A stretch of DNA of 9,111 bases from Sphingomonadales bacterium (GCA_024636595.1 JAGXGT010000152.1:1-9111); one strand, 5' to 3'; counted from the stretch's first letter, positions 1 to 6,604 are shown. Made by a program: numbers and translations. Notes: generated by a model from the sequence alone, not told the origin.

Positions 1-1120
1 CAGTAATCCCGATTTCCACTCTCGCTTCCTCTCCCAGCCCATGGTGGGTGGTCGAGGATGGATGGCACATCAACGAACGGCTGTCGCCGATATTGTTGGA
101 TATATCGATCAAATTCAAGGCGTTGAGCAAACCGTGCGCCTGTTTCCGCCCACCGCCGACATAGAGCGAGAAGATCGGTCCGGCGGCTTCCATCTGGCTC
201 ATCGCCAGAACATGCTGGGGGTGGCTGGGCAGGCCCGGATGCAAGATTTTCTCTACCCGCTGCTCTAAAAACTTGCCCACTTCGACCGCATTATTGCTCT
301 GGCGGCGGATGCGCAGGTCGAGCGTCTCCAGCCCCTTGAGCACCACCCACGCGTTGAACGCACTCAATGTCGGCCCGGTATTACGGGTGAAGGCGAGCAA
401 GGTTTCCTCGATAAATTCCTCGCTGCCGCAGACCGCACCCGCCAGGACGCGCCCCTGCCCGTCCATCATCTTCGTGGCGCTATAGGCAACCACGTCTGCG
501 CCATATTCCATTGGCCGCTGCAGCACATTGGTGGCGAATGCATTGTCGACGACGCTGGTGATGCCCTTGGCCCGCGCAAGATCGCAAACGCTGCGGATAT
601 CGATCACATCCATGGTCGGATTGGCCGGGGTTTCGAAAAAGAAGACCTTGGTCTTAGGCGTGATCGCCTGTTCCCAATTGTCCATATCGCGGCCGTCTAC
701 CACGGTAGTCTCAATCCCGAATTTGGGCAGCAGTGTATCGGTCAGCCAGCGGCAGGATCCGAACAGGGCGCGGCTGGCGACAACATGGTCGCCTGCCTCA
801 AGTTGACAGAGCAAGGCCGCGGTCATCGCTGCCATGCCCGATGCGGTGGCGCGGCAAGCGTCCGCGCCCTCCATGATCGCAATCCGCTCTTCCAGCATCT
901 GCACCGTCGGATTTTGCAGCCGGCTGTAAGTCATGCCGTCCTGCTCACCGGCAAAACGGGCCGCCGCATCCTCGGCGCAGTCGTAGCTATAGCCCGAAGT
1001 CAGAAACAGCGCTTCGGAAGTCTCGCCAAATTCACTGCGCATCGTGCCGCTACGGATCGCCTGGGTTGCCGGGCGCCACTTCTTGGTAATCTCGCGGTTC
1101 TGGCCGGTATTTCTTTTCAT
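1..1120 (-). CDS. metZ: O-succinylhomoserine sulfhydrylase (partial, 3' end beyond left edge)
   Basis: Cytosolic PLP enzyme of the Cys/Met-metabolism (fold type I) family, expected to make homocysteine from O-succinylhomoserine and sulfide in methionine synthesis. I translated 373 codons from ATG at 1120; the next ATG upstream runs straight into TGA. A GGAAG motif lies about 8 nt before the start. The N-terminus contains RPATQAIRSGTMRSEFGETSEA, typical of MetZ. The PLP-binding lysine is K217 in SATKMMDGQGR, and the DNAFATN strand (about residues 192-198) precedes it. Y65 and R67 in MTYSRLQNPT match the phosphate- and substrate-binding region. About 25-30 C-terminal residues should lie outside the window, since the family is usually near 400 residues. 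It sits 28 nt after the dehydratase gene and is probably co-transcribed with it. MetB or MetY are relatives, but the DGQGR lysine motif favours MetZ. The motifs are seen; substrate choice is inferred. Confidence 0.9.
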   Translation of the reverse strand, partial: MKRNTGQNREITKKWRPATQAIRSGTMRSEFGETSEALFLTSGYSYDCAEDAAARFAGEQDGMTYSRLQNPTVQMLEERIAIMEGADACRATASGMAAMTAALLCQLEAGDHVVASRALFGSCRWLTDTLLPKFGIETTVVDGRDMDNWEQAITPKTKVFFFETPANPTMDVIDIRSVCDLARAKGITSVVDNAFATNVLQRPMEYGADVVAYSATKMMDGQGRVLAGAVCGSEEFIEETLLAFTRNTGPTLSAFNAWVVLKGLETLDLRIRRQSNNAVEVGKFLEQRVEKILHPGLPSHPQHVLAMSQMEAAGPIFSLYVGGGRKQAHGLLNALNLIDISNNIGDSRSLMCHPSSTTHHGLGEEARVEIGIT

Positions 1121-1148
1121 TCCATCGCTTCCGATTCTAGTCTGTTTG

Positions 1149-2129
1149 TTAGCTTAGGGGTGTTTGTCCCGCCAGAACAGCAGCAACCATCGACTGATCG
1201 ATATTGCCGCCACTCAGGATCGCCGCCACCCGCTTGCCTCTCACCTGTTCCTTTTCTCTCATCATCCCTGCCAAGGCTACGGCTCCCGCGCCTTCAGCGA
1301 GATTGTGAGTGTCCTGCCAAATGATACGTATCGCATCTGCAATCGCCTCATCATCAACCGTGACAATATGATCAACATGCTGGCTATACATGGCAAAGGC
1401 TTCTCCATCCGGCATGCGGACAGCAACCCCGTCAGCGAACGTATCGGCCTTTCCCGCGGCCGCAATCTTTCCCGTTTCAAAGCCAAGTTTCGCCGCCGGT
1501 GCTCGATCAGAAATCACACCGATCACCTTTGTTGTCAGCCCCAGAGCATCGCGAGCGGCAATTGTCCCACAAATGCCCGATCCATTACCGATCGGAACGT
1601 AAACAGCATCGAGAGCGCCTGCTGCGTCAAACAGCTCAAGACCGTAGCTAGCCACGCCAAGTACAATCGCCGAATGGAACGCCGAGACAAGTTTCAAGTT
1701 GCGCTCACCAGCCAGTTGACAGGCATAGTCCGCCGCTTCGTTATAATCTTGTCCATATTCGATGAGTTCGGCGCCAAATCCGCGCATGGCCGTATTTTTC
1801 TCGATCGAATTCCCGTGAGGCACAACAATGACCGCCTGCAAACCTGCTGCTCGAGCGGCTCGGGCCTGTGCCTGGCCATGATTGCCGCGGGTTGCCGTTA
1901 CGATCCCGGAAACATCGGGATGTGCGCGAACCAGCCAGTCCATAAAAGTGATGCCACCGCGAATTTTAAACGCCCCCGTCGGCGTGTGATTTTCGTGCTT
2001 CAACCAGACTTCTGCATCCATCCTGTCGCCGAGCAGCGGCCATGCATATTGCGGTGTCGGCGGCATTTCCTGATACACCCGTTCTGCAGCGCCGCGCAAT
2101 TCTCCAAGGGAATATAGAGGCTTGCTCAT
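1149..2129 (-). CDS. PLP-dependent threonine/serine dehydratase-like protein
   Basis: A 326-residue fold type II PLP enzyme, most likely a threonine or hydroxy-amino-acid ammonia-lyase. Visible motifs are the PLP lysine K55 in HTPTGAFKIRGG, the RGNHGQ substrate/cofactor loop (81-86), a glycine loop GNGSGICG (181-188) that holds the PLP phosphate, AEGAGA (278-283), and SGGNID (306-311) whose serine contacts the pyridine nitrogen. The protein ends there, so the C-terminal regulatory ACT-like region of biosynthetic IlvA is missing; feedback control by isoleucine is therefore unlikely. The glycine loop also differs from the usual GGGGL of IlvA, so this may be a specialised paralogue (threonine, serine, hydroxyaspartate or similar substrate). 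Its ATG overlaps the leuB stop as ATGA and has no clear Shine-Dalgarno, which suggests translational coupling. Neighbouring leuB and metZ suggest amino-acid metabolism. Family is solid; exact substrate is unknown. Confidence 0.78.
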   Translation of the reverse strand: MSKPLYSLGELRGAAERVYQEMPPTPQYAWPLLGDRMDAEVWLKHENHTPTGAFKIRGGITFMDWLVRAHPDVSGIVTATRGNHGQAQARAARAAGLQAVIVVPHGNSIEKNTAMRGFGAELIEYGQDYNEAADYACQLAGERNLKLVSAFHSAIVLGVASYGLELFDAAGALDAVYVPIGNGSGICGTIAARDALGLTTKVIGVISDRAPAAKLGFETGKIAAAGKADTFADGVAVRMPDGEAFAMYSQHVDHIVTVDDEAIADAIRIIWQDTHNLAEGAGAVALAGMMREKEQVRGKRVAAILSGGNIDQSMVAAVLAGQTPLS

Positions 2130-3172
2130 GAAAGCTGCGCGACAATAGCATCGCCGATTTCTGTGGTGGACGCCTTACCGCCCAGATCATGGCCGAGGAC
2201 GCCCTGCGCCAGAACGGCGGCTACCGCTGCTTCGATCCGGCTGGCCTCGGCCTCCATGGCAAAACTGTGCCGCAACATCATCGCGGCGGACAATATCATC
2301 GCGGAAGGATTGGCAATGCCCTGCCCGGCAATATCCGGCGCGCTGCCGTGAATCGGCTCGTAGAGGCCCTTCGTGCCCTCCCCCAGCGAAGCGGACGCCA
2401 GCAGACCGATCGAACCGACGCACATGCTCGCCTGATCGGAGAGTATGTCGCCGAACAGATTGCCGGTCACCACCACGTCAAACTGGCCGGGATTGCGCAC
2501 CAGCTGCATCGCGGCATTGTCGACATACATATGGCTCAGTTCAACATCGGGATATTCGGCGGACACCTCGATCATCACGTCGCGCCACAATTGCGAGGTT
2601 TCCAACACATTGGCCTTGTCGACCGAACAGAGCCGCTTGCCACGAACCATCGCGGTCTTGAACGCGACATGGGCGATGCGCCGGACTTCGCCCTCGTTGT
2701 AAGACATGATATCATAGCCTTCGCGCAGGCCATCAGCGGTCTTACGCATGCCCTTTTCGCCGAAATAGACATCGCCGTTCAATTCGCGGACGATAACAAC
2801 ATCGATGGTGCGGGCGATTTCCGGTTTGAGACCGGACGCGTCCTCCATCCCCGGAAACATTTTGGCGGGCCGCAGATTGGCGAAGGTCTGCATTTCCTTG
2901 CGCAGGCCGAGCACCGCCTGCTCGGGGCGCAAATGGCGTTCCAGATTATCGCAGGAAGGATCACCGACCGCGCCGAACAAAACAGCATCGGCCGACTTGG
3001 CCAGTGCCACCGTTTCCTGCGGCAGCGGATGGCCATGGTTGCGATAGGCAACGCCGCCGACATCAGCATGCTCAAGACGCAGATTCGGCAAGTCCATCGC
3101 CTCGAGCACGCGCAGTGCCTCGACCATGATTTCCTGACCAATACCGTCGCCGGCGAGCACTGCGATATGCAT
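2126..3172 (-). CDS. leuB: 3-isopropylmalate dehydrogenase
   Basis: Cytosolic NAD-dependent oxidative decarboxylation of 3-isopropylmalate to 2-oxoisocaproate, third step of leucine synthesis. It has 348 residues, the normal family length. Visible features are the N-terminal AGDGIGQEI; substrate arginines R91, R101 and R129; Y136 in GDVYFGEKG; K186 in SVDKANVL; metal-binding D218, D242 and D246 (YVDNAAMQL and GDILSDQAS); and the cofactor loop HGSAPDIAGQGIANP (275-289), where the aspartate D280 fits NAD rather than NADP use. These residue roles are assigned by family analogy. ATG at 3172 is preceded by AAAGGATG, a good ribosome-binding site. It lies 47 nt downstream of recO, with an 8-bp inverted repeat in the gap, and overlaps the next gene by 4 nt. 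leuC and leuD are not in the window, so the leucine genes are at least partly dispersed. Confidence 0.97.
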   Translation of the reverse strand: MHIAVLAGDGIGQEIMVEALRVLEAMDLPNLRLEHADVGGVAYRNHGHPLPQETVALAKSADAVLFGAVGDPSCDNLERHLRPEQAVLGLRKEMQTFANLRPAKMFPGMEDASGLKPEIARTIDVVIVRELNGDVYFGEKGMRKTADGLREGYDIMSYNEGEVRRIAHVAFKTAMVRGKRLCSVDKANVLETSQLWRDVMIEVSAEYPDVELSHMYVDNAAMQLVRNPGQFDVVVTGNLFGDILSDQASMCVGSIGLLASASLGEGTKGLYEPIHGSAPDIAGQGIANPSAMILSAAMMLRHSFAMEAEASRIEAAVAAVLAQGVLGHDLGGKASTTEIGDAIVAQLS

Positions 3173-3187
3173 GAAACATCCTTTGTA

Positions 3188-3222
3188 TAAGCGCGCCGTT
3201 CCTGCCGAGAATCACGCGCTTA
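3188..3222 (-). repeat. 8-bp perfect inverted repeat at recO-leuB junction
   Basis: TAAGCGCG at 3188-3195 is the exact reverse complement of CGCGCTTA at 3215-3222, with a 19-nt loop. The repeat includes the recO stop codon and ends about 10 nt before the leuB ribosome-binding site. No T-run follows on the minus strand, so it does not look like a classical intrinsic terminator. It could fold in the mRNA and shape leuB translation or message stability, or it could be an operator; the sequence does not decide. Confidence 0.5.
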
Positions 3223-3954
3223 CGCAACCACCCTTTTTAGCCGATCGACCAATACCGACCGCGCTGCCATCACATCCTTGCGCCGGTCTTCAAAGAAATG
3301 GCGCTTCAGGAAAAAGCCGGTGACGCGCAGGCCGTCGAATATATCATCCCATTCGGGGGCAACGGGTTCTTTCAGAAAAGCCGGGAGCGGCAACAGGCGC
3401 TCCTTATATTCCTGTCCTGCAAAAGCGCTGACCGCCATTGCGCTTTTGGGACTGATATAGACCAGATCATCTTCCGAACCAGTCACAGCGCATCTATCCA
3501 GCGTCAGACCAAAGCCCAGTTCCGAAAGCAATAGCAGCTCGTAGCGCACCAGAGCGACTGCCCAGCCCTTCGCCGAGGGCGCGCTGCAAATGGCGTCGAG
3601 CAAGGCGGACAAGGCGGAATGGAGCGGTGGATAATTCTGTTCCTCCGGCAATACCGCTGCGGTCAAAGCGGTCACCCAGTCCAGCGCCGCGCTGGCCAGC
3701 GGTTCACCGAGAAACGGCCCCCGGCTGAGCTGCAGTTCCGCCGTCATCGATGCCAGCTGATCCTCGGTCCGCGCCCGGTAATCGGCCTGCGCGATGTTGG
3801 AAGGGATCAGAACCGGTCGCATCACGCGCGAATGCGCGCCCCGCACATAGCCCGACACCAGACCATTTTCGGGCGTCAGCGAACGCACCACCGCGCCATG
3901 CTCGCCATGCGACTTGACCGAACAGATGATCGCCGAGGTGCGGAGGTGAGGCAA
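3220..3954 (-). CDS. recO: DNA repair protein RecO
   Basis: Recombination mediator that, with RecR and RecF, loads RecA onto SSB-coated single-stranded DNA in gap repair. The 244 residues match the family length. The N-terminal OB-fold (about 1-80) contains SHGEHGAVVRSLTPENG and GYVRGAHSR, with basic residues for DNA binding; the remainder is the helical C-terminal domain, with RYELLLLSELGFGLTLDRCAVTG (split here only by description, about 142-164) as the most recognisable part. Only one cysteine of the zinc-knuckle region of some RecO proteins is present. The start is TTG at 3954: the frame meets TAG three codons upstream, and a nearby ATG at 3959 is out of frame. TTG gives an N-terminus, PHLRTSAIICSVKSHGE, that fits the family. 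Only one base separates it from the toxin stop codon, so it may be translated by reinitiation. GGTAG about 8 nt upstream is a weak binding site. Confidence 0.95.
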   Translation of the reverse strand: MPHLRTSAIICSVKSHGEHGAVVRSLTPENGLVSGYVRGAHSRVMRPVLIPSNIAQADYRARTEDQLASMTAELQLSRGPFLGEPLASAALDWVTALTAAVLPEEQNYPPLHSALSALLDAICSAPSAKGWAVALVRYELLLLSELGFGLTLDRCAVTGSEDDLVYISPKSAMAVSAFAGQEYKERLLPLPAFLKEPVAPEWDDIFDGLRVTGFFLKRHFFEDRRKDVMAARSVLVDRLKRVVA

Positions 3955-3955
3955 T

Positions 3956-4249
3956 TCATTCTACCGATGGATATTTTCGACTGGTATGCAATATTGCTTC
4001 GATCAGAATATTATCCGGTTTTCCGCCAAAGCCGAGACGATAGACAACTACATAAGGCAGCCCGCTGACGGACAACTCGAAGGTATTCTCAATTCTGCCG
4101 ACTGTTCCTAACTGAGGAAAGTCAGCCAAAATCTCAATATTTTGCCGAAGTCGGGCAATGATCCGAAAGGCCGCTGCAGGACTGTCTTTCGCGATCCAGT
4201 CGAATATATCTTTAAGGTCTTTGAGTGCGCCGGATGAGAATTCAATCAT
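3956..4249 (-). CDS. ParE/RelE-superfamily toxin
   Basis: A 97-residue protein with the ParE-type layout: an N-terminal helical hairpin (SGALKDLKDIFDWIAKDSP, then AAAFRIIARLRQNIEILADFP), the typical turn PQLGTVGR, and strands SGLPYVVVYRLGF and NILIEAILHTSRKYPS at the C-terminus. ParE proteins usually poison DNA gyrase while RelE proteins cleave mRNA on the ribosome; the VVYR...HTSRKYP ending resembles ParE more, but the target is inferred. Its ATG lies inside the end of the antitoxin gene (8-nt overlap, ATGATTGA), the classic arrangement for coupled toxin synthesis. A hand count of 60 nt inside the gene (3961-4020) gives 40% GC, against 65% for 60 nt of uvrC (5161-5220), which suggests later acquisition. 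The gene looks intact. Confidence 0.88.
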   Translation of the reverse strand: MIEFSSGALKDLKDIFDWIAKDSPAAAFRIIARLRQNIEILADFPQLGTVGRIENTFELSVSGLPYVVVYRLGFGGKPDNILIEAILHTSRKYPSVE

Positions 4250-4418
4250 CTAGGCCAAGTGCATTCCATACTTCTTCGGCTTGATATATTTTCGCGCCGT
4301 TATCCGTGTCATCCATCGAACTTTTGACTTTGTTTCGGAACCAGGCATCATACCCAGGATCCGGTTTTTCGCCCGTAACAGTGGCCTTTACAGCATCAGT
4401 CTTGCGTTGCTCGTTCAT
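4242..4418 (-). CDS. PaaA-like / stability-determinant antitoxin
   Basis: Small acidic protein directly upstream of and overlapping the ParE-type toxin, so most likely its antitoxin. From ATG at 4418 it has 58 residues. The central stretch YDAWFRNKVKSSMDD followed by YQAEEVWNALGL resembles the PaaA/stability-determinant pattern (YxxWLRAKVxxSLxD ... HDEVMAExD) as I remember it. No ribbon-helix-helix or helix-turn-helix is obvious, unlike ParD. The start is uncertain: the same frame is open to TTG at 4457 and 4454, and GGAG stands 4 nt before the latter, giving 70-71 residues. The ATG has no good Shine-Dalgarno. Family length fits either. The AT-richer composition matches the toxin (45% GC by hand count at 4381-4440). 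Role rests mainly on position and overlap; family assignment is moderate. Confidence 0.7.
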   Translation of the reverse strand: MNEQRKTDAVKATVTGEKPDPGYDAWFRNKVKSSMDDTDNGAKIYQAEEVWNALGLDD

Positions 4419-4427
4419 AGGCTTGAT

Positions 4428-4457
4428 ATTATCATGGCATCTCGATTGAGGCAACAA
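4428..4457 (-). promoter_or_regulatory. possible sigma70-type promoter for the toxin-antitoxin pair
   Basis: On the minus strand TTGTTG (4457-4452) is followed after 18 nt by GATAAT (4433-4428), a fair match to the -35 and -10 consensus. Transcription would begin near 4421, only a few bases before the antitoxin ATG at 4418, giving an almost leaderless message. It starts 6 nt after the uvrC stop codon. If the antitoxin instead begins at TTG 4454 or 4457, this assignment fails. This is pattern matching only. Confidence 0.3.
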
Positions 4458-4463
4458 ACTCCA

Positions 4464-6401
4464 CTATCCATGGAAATAATCGTAGATTTTCTGCGCCACG
4501 GTCGCCGAGACACCCGGCGCGCCTTGCAGATCATCGAGCGAGGCATTTTTCACCGCTCGAGCCGTACCAAAATGCAGCAACAGCGCCTTTTTCCGGGACG
4601 GGCCGATACCGGGCACATCATCCAGCGAACTGTGACCGACCGATTTGGCGCGTCTGGTCCGATGCGCGCCGATCGCGAACCGGTGGGCCTCGTCGCGCAG
4701 CCGCTGGAGATAGAAAAGCACCGGGCTGTTCATTGGCAGGTTGATCATCCGGCCATCGGGAAGATGAAAGGTTTCCCGTCCCGCATTTCGATCCGGGCCT
4801 TTCGACACACCGATCATCATGACATCCTCGACGCCAATCTCTGCCAGCGCATCGCGCGCCGCGCTCATCTGCCCCTTGCCGCCGTCGATCAGCACCAGAT
4901 CGGGCCATTCGCCCTTGTCGCGGTCCGGATCCTCCTTTTGCGCCCGGGAGAAGCGCCGTTCCAGCACTTCGCGCATCATCGCAAAATCGTCGCCGGGCGC
5001 GATATCCGGATTTTTGATATTGAACTTGCGATAGGCGTTCTTGCGGAAACCCTCGGGTCCGGCAACGACCATACCGCCCACCGTATTAGTGCCCTGAATA
5101 TGGCTGTTATCGTATATTTCGATCCGGTCCGGCACCGCATCCAGCTCCAGCAATTCGACCATCTCCCGCATGATCCGGGCCTGGGTCGAGGTTTCAGCCA
5201 ACCGCCGGTCGAGCGCTTCTTCGGCATTGCGACTGGCCTGCGTCAACAGCTTCCGGCGATCACCGCGCTGCGGTTTCGAAACGCTCACCCGATAGTCGGC
5301 CTTGGTGCTCAGCGCCTCGGCGAGCAGTTCCGCGTCGGGCAATTCCCGGTCGAGCAACACCAGTTTCGGCGGCGGCATCTGATCGTAGAACTGCATCAGG
5401 AAGCTGGAGAAGACCTCCTCGATTGCGACATTGGTGGTATGCGCCGGGAAGAAGCTGCGATGCCCCCAATTCTGCCCGCCACGGATGAAGAAGGCCTGGA
5501 CACAGACGCTGGAGCCCTTTGCCGCCAATGCAAAAATATCGGCGTCCGGCAAACCCGCCGCATTGATCGCCTGATTGCCCTGGATGAAGGTCAGCGCCTT
5601 CAGCCGGTCGCGATAGATCGCCGCCATCTCGAAATCGAGATTCCCGGCCGCCTGTTCCATCGCTCCGCCCAGCTTGTGCTGCACGTCGGTCGACTTGCCG
5701 CATAGAAAATCACGCGCATCATCGACCAGCTCCGCATAATCTTCCTTGCCGATCCGGTCGACGCAGGGCGCCGAGCAGCGTTTGATTTGATAGAGCAGAC
5801 AGGGCCGCGACCGGTTGTTGAAGAAGCTGTCGGTGCAGGAGCGCAGCAGAAACAATTTCTGTAGCGCATTGATTGTCCGGTTGACCGATCCGGCGCTGGC
5901 GAAGGGCCCAAAATATTGCCCTTTGACCCGCTGCGCGCCGCGATGTTTGGTGATCCGCGGAAAATCATGTCCTTCGCGCAGCAGAATGAAAGGGAAACTC
6001 TTATCATCCCGCAACAAGACATTGTAAGCAGGCCGGAATTTCTTGATCAACTGCGCCTCGAGCAGCAACGCTTCGGCTTCGCTGCCGGTCGTGACAATGG
6101 TCATCGAGCGGGTCTGCGCAACCATCCGCAGCAACCGGTGCGGCAGCCGGTTCATCTGGACATAGGCACCGACGCGGCTCTTCAGCGACCGCGCCTTGCC
6201 GACATAAAGAACATCGCCGCGCTTGTCCTGCATCCGGTAAACGCCCGGCCTGGTCGGTAAGGTGTTCAGGACTTCGCGGATCGCCGCCATACCGGCCTCG
6301 AGATCGGGCGTATCCCCTTCGCCGCGCACCATATAGGTCGCCTTGTCCTCGTTAAACCGGGACGCGGCATTGGGTTGATCGGGACGGTCGGCTTTGGACA
6401 T
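4464..6401 (-). CDS. uvrC: UvrABC excinuclease subunit C
   Basis: Nuclease of nucleotide-excision repair that cuts on both sides of a lesion after UvrA and UvrB have marked it. The 645 residues carry all domains in order: GIY-YIG nuclease (about 50-125; GVY at 53-55, YVG at 66-68, arginines in KARSLKSR), four cysteines C189, C201, C209 and C213 whose spacing matches the iron-sulfur-ligand cysteines reported for E. coli UvrC, the UvrB-binding UVR motif (about 235-270), the RNase H-like nuclease (D430 in EIYDNSHIQGTNT, D506 in LVLIDGGKGQ, H573 in DEAHRFA), and C-terminal helix-hairpin-helix repeats (DVPGIGPSRKKALLLHFG, then GAPGVSATVAQKI). About 35 extra residues precede the first domain, a form I recall from sphingomonads. 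No clear ribosome-binding site precedes ATG 6401; M24 at 6332 is an alternative start. It stands alone between the palindromic spacer and the toxin-antitoxin pair. Confidence 0.98.
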   Translation of the reverse strand: MSKADRPDQPNAASRFNEDKATYMVRGEGDTPDLEAGMAAIREVLNTLPTRPGVYRMQDKRGDVLYVGKARSLKSRVGAYVQMNRLPHRLLRMVAQTRSMTIVTTGSEAEALLLEAQLIKKFRPAYNVLLRDDKSFPFILLREGHDFPRITKHRGAQRVKGQYFGPFASAGSVNRTINALQKLFLLRSCTDSFFNNRSRPCLLYQIKRCSAPCVDRIGKEDYAELVDDARDFLCGKSTDVQHKLGGAMEQAAGNLDFEMAAIYRDRLKALTFIQGNQAINAAGLPDADIFALAAKGSSVCVQAFFIRGGQNWGHRSFFPAHTTNVAIEEVFSSFLMQFYDQMPPPKLVLLDRELPDAELLAEALSTKADYRVSVSKPQRGDRRKLLTQASRNAEEALDRRLAETSTQARIMREMVELLELDAVPDRIEIYDNSHIQGTNTVGGMVVAGPEGFRKNAYRKFNIKNPDIAPGDDFAMMREVLERRFSRAQKEDPDRDKGEWPDLVLIDGGKGQMSAARDALAEIGVEDVMMIGVSKGPDRNAGRETFHLPDGRMINLPMNSPVLFYLQRLRDEAHRFAIGAHRTRRAKSVGHSSLDDVPGIGPSRKKALLLHFGTARAVKNASLDDLQGAPGVSATVAQKIYDYFHG

Positions 6402-6446
6402 GGAAATAATCTAGGATGCTCGGCCAGGATTTGCCAGAACGATTAA

Positions 6447-6600
6447 CTCCTCTCCCCTTGAGGGAGAGGACCAGTGTAACTTGTGAACTTGTTCACTAGT
6501 GGAACTCGGTGAGGGGTAAGCGCCGCAAACGCCCTCTCCAACGTCGCCTAGGCAGCAAGTTGCCAAGGCTTTGGTTTCCTTTCCCCAAGGGGGAGAGCAA
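6447..6600. repeat. palindrome-rich intergenic element between atpF and uvrC
   Basis: This fills most of the 203-nt gap. A perfect 9-bp stem, TCCTCTCCC (6448-6456) and GGGAGAGGA (6462-6470), encloses the loop CTTGA. A second palindrome lies at 6479-6500. The right end, CTTTCCCCAAGGGGGAGAG (about 6580-6598), is an approximate reverse complement of the left end, so the whole stretch has inverted ends of about 20 nt. CTCGGTGAGGGG (6505-6516) and CCCTCTCC (6532-6539) add further G/C-rich complementary blocks. It resembles the dispersed CTCTCCCC...GGGGAGAG intergenic repeats that I recall from sphingomonad genomes; copy number cannot be judged from one window. No T-run follows the stems, so intrinsic termination is not clear, though the structure could shield the 3' end of the ATP-synthase message. 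Confidence 0.6.
6479..6500. repeat. 22-nt near-perfect palindrome inside the spacer element
   Basis: ACTTGTGAAC and GTTCACTAGT are reverse complements with a single mismatch, separated by TT. The inner GTGAAC/GTTCAC part is perfect. It may be the hairpin core of the repeat element or a binding site for a dimeric regulator. Its lack of space to form a long loop and its position in a non-coding gap make it stand out. Confidence 0.55.
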
Positions 6601-6604
6601 CAAA

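Noticed and set aside
1164..2117. 317-codon open frame on the plus strand
   Set aside because: Antisense to the PLP-dependent dehydratase; composition is that of a shadow frame.
2189..3190. 333-codon open frame on the plus strand
   Set aside because: Antisense to leuB, whose full set of catalytic residues is present on the other strand; no family resemblance.
3957..3959. ATG just upstream of recO as its start codon
   Set aside because: It is out of frame with RecO; translation from it does not give the RecO N-terminus, whereas TTG at 3954 does.
4281..5705. 474-codon open frame on the plus strand
   Set aside because: It lies entirely antisense to uvrC and the start of the toxin-antitoxin region, has a His/Arg/Gln-rich composition typical of antisense frames of GC-rich genes, and shows no recognisable domain.
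6448..6470. Perfect 9-bp hairpin as an intrinsic terminator for the ATP-synthase operon
   Set aside because: No run of T follows on either strand, so I list it as part of a repeat element and not as a terminator.
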